Assembly (NCBI GenBank): GCA_963629395.1
Contig: CAVGIV010000036.1
Location: forward strand, 1-27,601
Reading direction: 5' to 3'
Source of the DNA: CAG-791 sp963629395
GTDB taxonomy: Bacteria; Bacillota; Clostridia; Lachnospirales; Lachnospiraceae
DNA length: 27,601 nt
How positions within the stretch are numbered: position 1 is the stretch's first letter; every line of letters starts with the position of its first letter. The notes beneath the pieces were generated by a model. It saw nothing but the letters and a program-made list of their open reading frames with translations, was not told the origin of the DNA and ran no database searches. The position numbers and the translations under genes were made by a program. Below, piece by piece: positions 1 to 7,210 of the stretch.

Positions 1-66
1 GCCTGCCAATTTCAATCGTGAATTTGCCTGCAAGCAGTCAATTCACGTTGAAATTGGCAGGTGCTG
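1..66. repeat. Dispersed palindromic repeat, left copy (inverted relative to right-end copy)
   Basis: Bases 2-24 and 40-61 are reverse complements over 22 bp with a single bulged T at 16. The 15-nt loop (25-39) itself holds a CTGC-aa-GCAG mini-hairpin. The stretch 16-68 recurs as the reverse complement at 27549-27601, differing mainly in four loop-side bases and one inserted A. No T-run follows directly, so this looks like a repeated palindromic element rather than a simple terminator. The left edge of the window may cut it. Confidence 0.85.
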
Positions 67-73
67 AACTAAC

Positions 74-101
74 AAAAAGCGGATGCTGTGGGCATCCGCT
101 T
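74..101 (-). terminator. Intrinsic terminator of the HPr-like gene
   Basis: AAGCGGATGC (77-86) pairs perfectly with GCATCCGCTT (92-101) around a 5-nt loop. Read on the minus strand, the stem is followed by TTTTTG. It lies about 40 nt downstream of the minus-strand stop codon at 143. Confidence 0.85.
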
Positions 102-142
102 AATAAATCGCTATAAGATAATATCCGGTGAAAACAGGAAAC

Positions 143-376
143 TTACTGGATGAGGTACGGCTTTAAGACCGACATGATCTCCTCTACATTCTCCTCGACG
201 TGAATGTTCAGGTCAATGGGCTTGGAAAGATCCAGAGAGAAGATGCCCATGATGGACTTGGCGTCGATGACGTACCTTCCGGATACGAGGTCAAAGTCAT
301 AATCAAACTTTGTGATGTCGTTGACAAAGGACTTCACCTTATCGATGGAATTCAAAGAAATCTTAACTGTTTTCAA
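143..376 (-). CDS. HPr family protein lacking the phosphotransfer histidine
   Basis: This 77-residue protein has the size and layout of HPr, the PTS phosphocarrier. Its second half contains KSIMGIFSL (residues 40-48), matching the HPr region around regulatory Ser46 (here Ser41). The N-terminal active-site loop that normally reads GLHARPA is replaced by NSIDKVK, so His15 is absent. Known relatives such as Bacillus Crh also lack this histidine and act only in catabolite regulation through the phosphorylated serine; by analogy a regulatory rather than sugar-transport role is inferred. The start is a TTG at 374-376, preceded on the minus strand by AAAGGGGG with 6-nt spacing. It is monocistronic, divergent from mtaB, with its own promoter and terminator. 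Whether HPr kinase acts on Ser41 cannot be told from sequence. Confidence 0.8.
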   Translation of the reverse strand: MKTVKISLNSIDKVKSFVNDITKFDYDFDLVSGRYVIDAKSIMGIFSLDLSKPIDLNIHVEENVEEIMSVLKPYLIQ

Positions 377-464
377 AAGGAACCCCCTTTATCGTGTCCG
401 CGGTTCTCTCCGGCAATGGCCGAAAAGCCGCTGAGTTATACAATATTGCTTTTTTACACCGATT

Positions 465-493
465 ATAGTAAACATCCTGGAATGAAAAGTCAA
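465..493 (-). promoter_or_regulatory. Candidate sigma-A promoter for the HPr-like gene
   Basis: On the minus strand TTGACT (488-493) is followed after 17 nt by TACTAT (465-470), with a perfect TATAAT overlapping three bases further on. It lies about 90 nt upstream of the TTG start. Confidence 0.6.
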
Positions 494-542
494 TGTGTTA
501 CTGCCGCCGGTGGCAACATCTGAATTCGCGAGGTACTGTCTG

Positions 543-1862
543 ATGAAAAAAGCTGCTGTACATAATCTTGGCTGCAAAGTGAATAGCTATGAGCTGGATG
601 TTATGGTTCAGGAGTTGAAGCGTGCCGGGTATGAAATGGTCTCTTTTGACGATTCGGCAGATGTCTATATTATAAACACCTGCAGCGTCACGAGTATTGC
701 AGATCGAAAGAGCCGTCAGATGCTGCACAGGGCCAAGCACAGGAATCCGAATGCGGTTGTTGCCGCGGTTGGCTGCTACGTTGAAACGGATCGACAGAAG
801 CTGGAAGAGGATCCTTTGGTGGATCTTTGCATCGGAAATAACCGGAAGGGAAGCATTGCGCGAATTCTAACGGACTATCTGAATGGTACGATGCAGGATG
901 CCGAGACTATGGACGATCTGACCGGGCACCCGGCTTACGAAGAAATGCAGCTGCATACACCGGGGAGAACTCGTGCAGATGTCAAAATACAGGATGGCTG
1001 CAACCAGTTCTGTACCTATTGCATCATCCCCTATGCCAGAGGCCGGATTCGTTCCAGAGATCCGGAGGATGTAATCCGTGAAGTTCAGGGGCTGGCTGCA
1101 GATGGCGTAAAAGAGGTCGTGCTGACGGGAATTCATATTTCTTCTTACGGGAAGGAAAAGGGACTGGAGCCGGACAGGGAGCTCTTGAATTTGCTCAGAA
1201 GACTTCAGCTTCTGAATGGAATTGAAAGGATTCGCCTGGGGTCTTTGGAACCGCGCATCATCACAGAGGATTTTGCGGCAGGAATCTCCGGACTCTCGAA
1301 GGTGTGTCCGCATTTTCATCTGTCACTGCAAAGCGGCTGCAATGATACGCTGCGCCGAATGAATCGTCATTACACGGCAGAAGAATATTATGAGGGCGTT
1401 GGACGGCTTCGCCGGGTTTACGATCGGCCGGCCATTACGACGGATGTCATCGTCGGCTTTCAGGGAGAAACTGCCGCAGAATTTGAGACGAGCAGGCGCT
1501 TTCTGGAGCAGACGGAATTTTATGAAATTCATGTATTTAAGTACTCCGTGCGGCGTGGAACTGCCGCAGAACACATGCCGAATCCCTGCAGCGATGAGGA
1601 GAAAACACTGCGCAGCAACGTTCTGCTGGATTTGACCGCAAGACAGGCAAGGGAATATAGGAAGAGCTTTATCGGACAGCGGGAAGAGCTCTTGCTGGAG
1701 GAGAAGGTTACATTGGACGGCAAGGAATATTTTACCGGCCATACCATGCGCTATACACAGGGGGCGGTGCCTGCAAAGGGACGAAGAGAGGGCGAACTAG
1801 TGCAAGGAGTTATAACCGGTCTCTCTGCAGATGAAAATATGCTGATGATGGAGTTGCCATGA
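543..1862 (+). CDS. mtaB: tRNA (N6-L-threonylcarbamoyladenosine37-C2) methylthiotransferase MtaB
   Basis: MtaB converts t6A37 to ms2t6A37 in ANN-decoding tRNAs, using a radical-SAM cluster and an auxiliary [4Fe-4S] cluster as sulfur donor. The 439-residue protein shows the three domains in order. The UPF0004 domain has cysteines 11, 47 and 78 (LGCKVN, NTCSVT, VGCYVE). The radical-SAM core has CNQFCTYC with Cys153, 157 and 160. A C-terminal TRAM-like domain covers roughly residues 375-439. The opening LGCKVNSYE separates MtaB from MiaB and RimO. I chose ATG 543 because the family begins just before that motif and GAGG lies 9 nt upstream; an in-frame ATG at 495 would add 16 atypical residues. 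The stop overlaps the next start (ATGA), suggesting translational coupling to the solute-binding lipoprotein. Confidence 0.93.
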   Translation: MKKAAVHNLGCKVNSYELDVMVQELKRAGYEMVSFDDSADVYIINTCSVTSIADRKSRQMLHRAKHRNPNAVVAAVGCYVETDRQKLEEDPLVDLCIGNNRKGSIARILTDYLNGTMQDAETMDDLTGHPAYEEMQLHTPGRTRADVKIQDGCNQFCTYCIIPYARGRIRSRDPEDVIREVQGLAADGVKEVVLTGIHISSYGKEKGLEPDRELLNLLRRLQLLNGIERIRLGSLEPRIITEDFAAGISGLSKVCPHFHLSLQSGCNDTLRRMNRHYTAEEYYEGVGRLRRVYDRPAITTDVIVGFQGETAAEFETSRRFLEQTEFYEIHVFKYSVRRGTAAEHMPNPCSDEEKTLRSNVLLDLTARQAREYRKSFIGQREELLLEEKVTLDGKEYFTGHTMRYTQGAVPAKGRREGELVQGVITGLSADENMLMMELP

Positions 1863-3274
1863 ACATGAAAAGAATATGCCTGTTTCTTGCTGCAGCGGTC
1901 GCAGCGGGGACAACAGGCTGCGGGACAGCGGCCCCGGACAGTGAAGTGCAGGACGGAGCGGCACAGACATCGGGTACGTCAATGCATTCGCAAAAAACCC
2001 GGGAGGAGACACCGGGGGAAGAGGGATCTGTTCTTTTGATCCAGTGCTGGGATGAGGAATTCCGGCAGCTTTTGGAGAACTATTATCCCGGCTATGAGAA
2101 GGTGGATGAGAATACCGGGAGAATCGGCGATACGACAGTGAAATTTACGATTACGCCGCTGGATGACAACGAGTATCAAAATCATTTGGACGGCGTTCTT
2201 CCGGAAAACCAGAATGCGTCAGAAGAGAATACAGTGGATCTTTTTCTGGTGGAGGCAGAGGATGCGGCTAAATATACGGATGCGGATACAGGGTATGCCA
2301 TGCTTCTATCGGATCTGGGAATAACGGAGGAGGAGCTTTCAGAGCAATATGCGTACACGAAGGAAGTGACGACCGATGCAAACGGTGATTTGCGCGGCGC
2401 CTCCTGGCAGGCCTTTTCCGGCGGGATGATTTACAATCGGAAGGTGGCACGTAAGGCACTCGGGTATGATGATCCGGATAAGGTGCAGGAGGCAGTGCAG
2501 GACTGGGATGCGTTCCAAAAGACAGCAGATGCCGTTAAGGCTGCCGGCTATCATGTTACGGCAACGGTGAATGACACCTATCGCGTGTATGCGGGAGGCG
2601 TGAGTCATCCGTGGGTGGAAGACGCGAAGCTATCCGTGGATGATAACATTTTGCGGTGGGCAGAGGACTCGAGCAAGCTGCTGGAGAAGGAGGAAACAAC
2701 ATCTTCTGAGCTGTGGAGTGAGACCTGGAATGAGGGGATAGACGCTGCGTCTCCTGTCTTTGCTTATTTCGGACCGGCCTGGCTGCTGAACACCATTCTG
2801 GACGACGCGGAGAGTCTGGGGGCTGATGAAGGAACCTTTGGTATTGTAGAGGGACCGCAGAGCTTTTTCTGGGGAGGCACCTGGATTTGTGCGGCACAGG
2901 GGACGGATAATCCGACACTTGTTAAGGACATCATTCTGACAATGACAGCAGATGCTGCAGTGATGGAGAAGATTGCGGAAAATGAGTCGGAATGCGTCAA
3001 CAACCGAAAGGTGCTTACGGCGCTTTCACTGGATGATGCATTTGATAATGCTGCGCTTGGAGGACAAAATCCCTATGAGACCTGGGCTCTATCCGCGGAG
3101 AAAATTAACGCAGACTGCCTGTCTGCGTACGACAGCAGCTGCAGTGAGGTGTTTCGCGGGGCGATGGAGAGCTGCTTTGACGGCAGCAGGACCTATGAGG
3201 AGGCGCTGGAGATATTCGAGCAGGCCATGGCGGAGTTGTATCCGGAGATTGCGGGAAAGGCGCCGGCCGGGTAA
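1859..3274 (+). CDS. Orphan extracellular solute-binding lipoprotein (ABC family 1-like)
   Basis: The 471-residue protein begins with a basic-hydrophobic signal sequence ending in GTTGC, giving a predicted lipidated Cys21 (a weak lipobox because the -3 residue is Thr). An acidic, low-complexity linker follows to about residue 55, then a type 1 periplasmic-binding fold with features of sugar-binding ABC proteins, such as GGMIYNRKVARKALGY (residues about 188-203) and a late PETWALS-like segment. It would sit on the outer face of the membrane and bind a ligand for import or sensing. No permease or ATPase gene is adjacent; its neighbours are mtaB (4-nt overlap) and ireB. GGAG 5 nt upstream supports ATG 1859 over the in-frame ATG at 1865. 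Ligand unknown; a sensory or scavenging role is only inference. Confidence 0.75.
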   Translation: MNMKRICLFLAAAVAAGTTGCGTAAPDSEVQDGAAQTSGTSMHSQKTREETPGEEGSVLLIQCWDEEFRQLLENYYPGYEKVDENTGRIGDTTVKFTITPLDDNEYQNHLDGVLPENQNASEENTVDLFLVEAEDAAKYTDADTGYAMLLSDLGITEEELSEQYAYTKEVTTDANGDLRGASWQAFSGGMIYNRKVARKALGYDDPDKVQEAVQDWDAFQKTADAVKAAGYHVTATVNDTYRVYAGGVSHPWVEDAKLSVDDNILRWAEDSSKLLEKEETTSSELWSETWNEGIDAASPVFAYFGPAWLLNTILDDAESLGADEGTFGIVEGPQSFFWGGTWICAAQGTDNPTLVKDIILTMTADAAVMEKIAENESECVNNRKVLTALSLDDAFDNAALGGQNPYETWALSAEKINADCLSAYDSSCSEVFRGAMESCFDGSRTYEEALEIFEQAMAELYPEIAGKAPAG

Positions 3275-3320
3275 TCGGGCAGCAGATAAATGGTTCGGCC
3301 CGGGGATGTTCAGTGAGCGG

Positions 3321-3349
3321 TTGATGTGGTCTTCAAAATAAGGTATCAT
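3321..3349 (+). promoter_or_regulatory. Candidate sigma-A promoter of the ireB operon
   Basis: TTGATG (3321-3326), 17-nt spacer, TATCAT (3344-3349). It lies in the 203-nt gap between the solute-binding protein and ireB, so the predicted transcript has a leader of about 120 nt. Confidence 0.55.
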
Positions 3350-3372
3350 AGGGGGCAAAAGGTTTTTGACTA

Positions 3373-3412
3373 GGATGGCATAGCCATGGCACAGCCTGGA
3401 AGGATGCCATAG
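3373..3412 (+). repeat. Imperfect direct repeat in the ireB leader
   Basis: GGATGGCATAG (3373-3383) recurs as GGATGCCATAG (3402-3412), 10 of 11 identical with 29-nt spacing. The cores ATGGCAT and ATGCCAT are also reverse complements and could pair in RNA. It may be an operator or leader structure; no known riboswitch is recognised. Confidence 0.4.
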
Positions 3413-3477
3413 TAAAAGAATGTCTAAAGATCGTCTATAAAAGAAAGCTATAGAAATATGGCATGAAAGGGATAGAA

Positions 3478-3777
3478 ATGACCGTTTCAGTGAAAAGATA
3501 CAGCGAAGAGGATTTGAGCAACACGCAGTATTTTAAGGTAAAGCCAGATCAGGAGAGCGGGACCCGCAAGGTTTTGTCCATTGTCTATGAGGCATTGACC
3601 AAGAAGGGCTATGATCCTGTTAATCAGATCGTCGGATACATTATGTCCGGAGATCCCACATATATCACCAACTATATGGGCGCAAGAAGCCTGATCATGA
3701 AGGTGGAGCGTGATGAGCTGGTAGAAGAGATTCTGGAGGCATATATCGAGAACAATCGCTGGAATAGGGAAGCGTAG
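3478..3777 (+). CDS. ireB: IreB family regulatory phosphoprotein (UPF0297)
   Basis: IreB is a small cytoplasmic protein. In Enterococcus faecalis it is phosphorylated by the PASTA kinase IreK and influences cephalosporin resistance and envelope homeostasis. The signature segment here is KKGYDPVNQIVGYIMSGDP, followed by YITNYMGARSLIMKVERDELVEEIL, which matches the family core closely. I chose ATG 3478 (99 residues) because GAAAGGG lies 6 nt upstream; the in-frame ATG 3463 overlaps that ribosome binding site and would add five residues. Family members are usually 85-90 residues, so the N-terminus is slightly long. It leads an operon, with ruvX starting 11 nt downstream. The N-terminal threonine targets known from enterococci are not clearly conserved. 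Confidence 0.92.
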   Translation: MTVSVKRYSEEDLSNTQYFKVKPDQESGTRKVLSIVYEALTKKGYDPVNQIVGYIMSGDPTYITNYMGARSLIMKVERDELVEEILEAYIENNRWNREA

Positions 3778-3788
3778 GGCGGCCTGAT

Positions 3789-4247
3789 ATGAGAGTGATG
3801 GGGCTTGATTATGGCTCTAAAACAGTAGGAGTTGCACTGTCTGATGAATTGCTTATGACGGCACAGCCCAAGGAGACGATCTGGCGGGATCGGGAAGGAA
3901 AGATTCGCCGGACGCTGGCAAGAATCGAGGAACTCATTGTTGAAAATGATGTTCGTCTGATTGTCCTTGGCTTGCCGCTGAACATGAATGACAGCGTTGG
4001 AGAGCGTGCCGAGGCGGCACTTGCGTTCAAAGACCGCCTGGAACGTCGAACTTCGCTGCCGGTTGTCATGTCAGATGAGAGACTGACCACGGTGGAAGCG
4101 GATGAAATTCTGGCTAAAATGCAGATCCCGCCACAGCACCGCAAGCAGTATCTTGATCAAGTCGCAGCCAGTGTAATTCTTCAGGAGTATATGGAGAACC
4201 ATAGGAAAGAACTGGTACAAATTGGCGGAAAAGAAAAAACAGAATAG
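3789..4247 (+). CDS. ruvX: Holliday junction resolvase-like RuvX/YqgF nuclease
   Basis: This 152-residue protein is a member of the YqgF RNase H-fold family, which includes a putative Holliday junction resolvase and, in Escherichia coli, a factor in 16S rRNA 5' end processing. The first acidic catalytic residue is Asp7 in GLDYGSKTVGVALSD. The second motif is LIVLGLPLNMNDS and the third is MSDERLTTVEAD. The C-terminal stretch DQVAASVILQEYM carries the last conserved Asp. ATG 3789 is preceded by AGGGCGG. It is sandwiched between ireB and rnj, and its last 26 nt overlap the predicted rnj start. Confidence 0.93.
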   Translation: MRVMGLDYGSKTVGVALSDELLMTAQPKETIWRDREGKIRRTLARIEELIVENDVRLIVLGLPLNMNDSVGERAEAALAFKDRLERRTSLPVVMSDERLTTVEADEILAKMQIPPQHRKQYLDQVAASVILQEYMENHRKELVQIGGKEKTE

Positions 4248-5919
4248 GAAGAAGAAAGCAAAGCTGACCGGACCGAGACTGAAGATTATCCCTTTGGGCG
4301 GTTTGGAGCAGATTGGAATGAATATTACTGCCTTCGAATACGAAGACAGTATTATTGTTGTGGACTGCGGTCTGGCCTTTCCGGAGAATGATATGCTGGG
4401 AATTGACAGTGTAATTCCCGATGTTACATATCTGGAGGAGAATATCGACAAGGTCAAGGGCTTTGTGATAACACATGGACACGAGGATCATATCGGCGCG
4501 CTTCCCTACGTGCTGCGCCGGGTGAACGTGCCTGTATACGGAACAAGGCTGACGATTGCGCTGATCGAGAATAAGCTCATGGAGCACAAGATGATGGATA
4601 CTACGCAGCGCGTCGTGGTCTCCTTCGGACAGACTATTAATCTGGGAAGATTCCGTGTTGAATTTATCAAAACCAATCACAGCATTGTAGATGCTGCCGC
4701 ACTGGCAATTTATTCGCCGGCGGGCGTTGTGGTGCATACCGGAGATTTTAAGGTGGACTACACGCCGGTTTACGGGGATGCTATTGATCTGCAGCGATTT
4801 GCTGAGCTTGGCAAGAACGGCGTGCTGGCCTTGATGTGTGACTCCACAAACGCAGAGCGCCCCGGATACACGCAGTCAGAAAAGACGGTTGGAGTGACCA
4901 TAGACCGGATCTTTGCCGAGCACCGAGGGACACGAATCATTATCGCAACCTTTGCGTCAAACGTGGACCGAGTGCAGCAGATCATTAATTCCTCCTACAA
5001 GTACGGCCGGAAGGTTGCTGTAGAAGGGCGAAGCATGGTGAACATCATTGGGGCAGCCAGCGAGCTTGGATGCCTGGATGTTCCGAAGAATACGCTGATC
5101 GAGGAGGATGAACTGAAGAACTATCCTCCGGAGAAAACAACGATCATTACCACGGGCTCTCAGGGTGAGAGTATGGCTGCTCTTACCAGAATGGCAGAGG
5201 ATCAGCACAGGAAGGTGAAGGTTGGGCCGGGAGATACCATTATTTTCTCCTCTCATCCCATTCCGGGTAATGAGAAGTCGGTGACCAACGTCATCAATAA
5301 GCTGCTCATGAAGGGTGCGGATGTTATTTTCCAGGATGTACATGTCTCTGGACATCCGTGCCAGGAGGAGCTGAAGCTGATTTATTCGCTGGTACAGCCC
5401 CAATATGCAATTCCGGTTCACGGCGAATACCGCCATCTGATAGCACAGTCGAAGGTTGCGGCGTCTCTGGGCATTCCGAAGGACAATATATTTATCCTGC
5501 ATTCCGGCAACGTGCTGGAGCTGAATACAGGAGCGGCAGAGGTGACGGGAACTGTTCCGATCGGTGCGATTCTGGTGGATGGACTTGGCGTCGGAGATGT
5601 GGGAAATACGGTTCTTCGCGATCGACAGCATCTTGCGGAGGACGGCATTGTTATTGTAACCTTTGCAATTGAGCGGGGAATGGATTATCTTGCAGCAGGG
5701 CCGGACATTGAGAGCCGCGGATTTGTCTATATGAAGGAAGCGGATACGCTGATGAAGGAGGCGAACATTGTTGCTCAGGAGGCGCTGGCAGAGTGCCTTG
5801 ACCGTGGGCAGAATGATCCTGCCAAGCTCAAGACGAGCGTGCGTTCCGCGCTGGGAGACTTTTTCTGGAAAAAGACCAAGCGCCGCCCGATGATTCTCCC
5901 GATTCTTATGGAGATTTAA
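4222..5919 (+). CDS. rnj: Ribonuclease J
   Basis: RNase J is a metallo-beta-lactamase/beta-CASP enzyme with 5'-3' exonuclease and endonuclease activity, central to mRNA decay and rRNA maturation in Firmicutes. The 565-residue protein has a lysine-rich start, then IIPLGGLEQIGMNITAFEY and the zinc-binding HGHEDH motif at residues 85-90. Further motifs are HTGDFK, the beta-CASP segments DSTNAERPGYT and SSHPIPGNE, and the late HVSGHP and PVHGEYRHL motifs. The C-terminal domain ends in KKTKRRPMILPILMEI, typical of RNase J. The best start is TTG 4222, inside the end of ruvX. No strong ribosome binding site is visible there, so translation may be coupled to ruvX. A strong hairpin follows the stop. 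Confidence 0.95.
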   Translation: MAEKKKQNRKKKAKLTGPRLKIIPLGGLEQIGMNITAFEYEDSIIVVDCGLAFPENDMLGIDSVIPDVTYLEENIDKVKGFVITHGHEDHIGALPYVLRRVNVPVYGTRLTIALIENKLMEHKMMDTTQRVVVSFGQTINLGRFRVEFIKTNHSIVDAAALAIYSPAGVVVHTGDFKVDYTPVYGDAIDLQRFAELGKNGVLALMCDSTNAERPGYTQSEKTVGVTIDRIFAEHRGTRIIIATFASNVDRVQQIINSSYKYGRKVAVEGRSMVNIIGAASELGCLDVPKNTLIEEDELKNYPPEKTTIITTGSQGESMAALTRMAEDQHRKVKVGPGDTIIFSSHPIPGNEKSVTNVINKLLMKGADVIFQDVHVSGHPCQEELKLIYSLVQPQYAIPVHGEYRHLIAQSKVAASLGIPKDNIFILHSGNVLELNTGAAEVTGTVPIGAILVDGLGVGDVGNTVLRDRQHLAEDGIVIVTFAIERGMDYLAAGPDIESRGFVYMKEADTLMKEANIVAQEALAECLDRGQNDPAKLKTSVRSALGDFFWKKTKRRPMILPILMEI

Positions 5920-5937
5920 GGAAATGCTGGAGGTTGC

Positions 5938-5983
5938 TTAGGAGATGCTGATTTAATCGGCATCTCCTTAACACGGTTTTTTG
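5938..5983 (+). terminator. Probable terminator or processing hairpin after rnj
   Basis: TTAGGAGATGC (5938-5948) plus tGATT pairs with AATCGGCATCTCCT (5957-5970), a stem of about 14 bp with one G-U pair. The T-run (TTTTTT, 5977-5982) begins several nt after the stem rather than directly, so termination may be partial, allowing readthrough into the mltG-like gene. Confidence 0.55.
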
Positions 5984-6010
5984 CGATGTGCTGAGAAAGC
6001 GGAGACGATG

Positions 6011-6451
6011 ATGAGACAGGAGAAGAGCTATAGACGTCCCGGGAACGGTCATTCACATGCTCCTGCAAAACGCGGCCAGCCCGGAACGCTGGACTGGATT
6101 GGGGATGCAGTGAAGATTGTCCTGGTTATTCTGGTGATTATGTTCTGCATCTCCATGTCTCATCGCGCCTATGAAATCGGCTACAACATTTTTTATGAGA
6201 AGGCGGTGGATGATTCGGCAAATGCCAGAACCGTGGAGATAACGGTAACGGCAGATATGTCGGTAAGTCAGATCGGGAAGCTTCTGAAGGAAGAGGGTCT
6301 GATTGAGGATGCTGAGGTATTTCAGTATCAGGAACGATTTTCCTCTTATCACGGCAAAATAATGCCGGGGACCTATAAGCTTTCCACAGACATGACGCCG
6401 AGTGAAATGATCAAGGAAATGGCGGGCAACAGCGAAGATGAGACCAATTGA
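6011..6451 (+). CDS. Short membrane-anchored MltG/YceG-like protein without catalytic domain
   Basis: MltG is an endolytic transglycosylase that terminates glycan strand growth; full-length proteins are about 340-400 residues. This one is only 146 residues. It has a basic, Gly/His-rich cytoplasmic N-terminus, one transmembrane helix at about residues 33-50, and an external LysM-like region (TVEITVTADMSVSQIGKLLKEEGL, then PGTYKLSTDMTPSEMIKEM) matching the N-terminal part of MltG. It ends before the catalytic glutamate domain. GGAG at 6001-6004 favours ATG 6011 (6-nt spacing) over ATG 6008 or the upstream TTG 5981. Its position between rnj and trmR matches the place of mltG in related genomes, so it is orthologous by context. 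It overlaps trmR by 14 nt. Function without the catalytic domain is unknown. Confidence 0.75.
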   Translation: MRQEKSYRRPGNGHSHAPAKRGQPGTLDWIGDAVKIVLVILVIMFCISMSHRAYEIGYNIFYEKAVDDSANARTVEITVTADMSVSQIGKLLKEEGLIEDAEVFQYQERFSSYHGKIMPGTYKLSTDMTPSEMIKEMAGNSEDETN

Positions 6452-7115
6452 TGCAGAAATGGAAGAGCGTATCCTGACATTTGCAGAGTCAATGTTTGCC
6501 GGAAATACAGAGTTTTTGAATAAAATAGAGAAGGAGGCACTGGACGAAGGGATTCCGATTATTCGGACTCAGACCCAGAGCCTCCTTCGTTTTCTTTTGG
6601 AACTGAAACGTCCGGTGAACATATTGGAGGTGGGAACGGCCACTGGATTTTCCGCCTGCCTAATGCGGACATATGCGCCAAAAGAGGCGAGCCTTACAAC
6701 GATTGAGAAGGACCAGGAACGAGCCGGAAAGGCCAGGAAGAATTTTGCCGGTCTGGAAGAGACAGGAGAAATCGGGCGAGGGAGCGGAGGCATTACTCTG
6801 CTGGAGGGCGATGCCGCCGATATCCTGCCGAAGCTGGAGGGACCGTATGATTTTATTTTCATGGATGCGGCAAAGGGGCAGTACATTCATTTCCTTCCGG
6901 ACATCCTACGGCTTTTGACAAAGGGCGGACTTTTGGTGTCGGATAATATTTTAAAGGATGGCGAGATACTGGAGTCGCGTTTTGCGGTAAAGCGAAGAGA
7001 CCGCACCATACACAAACGGATGCGGGAATACCTGCTGGCACTTTCACAGAGTCAGGAGCTGCAGACAGTTCTTTTGCAGGAGGGCGATGGTGCTGCCTTG
7101 TGTGTGCGCAGGTGA
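6438..7115 (+). CDS. trmR: tRNA 5-hydroxyuridine O-methyltransferase TrmR-like
   Basis: This is a class I SAM-dependent O-methyltransferase of family 3, the group that includes Bacillus TrmR (YrrM). TrmR methylates 5-hydroxyuridine at wobble position 34 to 5-methoxyuridine. In the 225-residue protein, SAM motif I is EVGTATG at residues 64-70. FIFMDAAKGQYIHFLP and GGLLVSDNIL supply the metal- and substrate-proximal motifs of catechol-O-methyltransferase-like enzymes. The 14-nt overlap with the upstream gene and the downstream U32 peptidase-family gene reproduce the Bacillus order yrrL-yrrM-yrrN/O, which supports the tRNA assignment over a small-molecule methyltransferase. The ribosome binding site is weak (AGCGAAG), consistent with translational coupling. 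Confidence 0.82.
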   Translation: MRPIDAEMEERILTFAESMFAGNTEFLNKIEKEALDEGIPIIRTQTQSLLRFLLELKRPVNILEVGTATGFSACLMRTYAPKEASLTTIEKDQERAGKARKNFAGLEETGEIGRGSGGITLLEGDAADILPKLEGPYDFIFMDAAKGQYIHFLPDILRLLTKGGLLVSDNILKDGEILESRFAVKRRDRTIHKRMREYLLALSQSQELQTVLLQEGDGAALCVRR

Positions 7116-7210
7116 ACCGCAGAAGACCATCACATGAGCAAAGAAAGGCGGCGCAGCAGTGGGCGTGCAAATGCTCCTGAATGTTTGCGCATTTGGCGAA
7201 GAGAGGAATG

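Noticed and set aside
441..469. Plus-strand promoter for mtaB using TATAGT (464-469)
   Set aside because: No -35 at acceptable spacing; the sequence is better explained by the minus-strand promoter of the HPr-like gene.
200..523. 107-codon plus-strand open frame opposite the HPr-like gene
   Set aside because: No domain; it overlaps the HPr-like gene and its promoter on the opposite strand.
495..542. Longer mtaB start at ATG 495
   Set aside because: It adds 16 residues not seen in the family, while ATG 543 is preceded by a GAGG site and begins right before the conserved motif.
7181..7210. ATG 7181 as start of the U32 protein
   Set aside because: No ribosome binding site precedes it; GAGG lies just before ATG 7208/7211, and homology begins after these.
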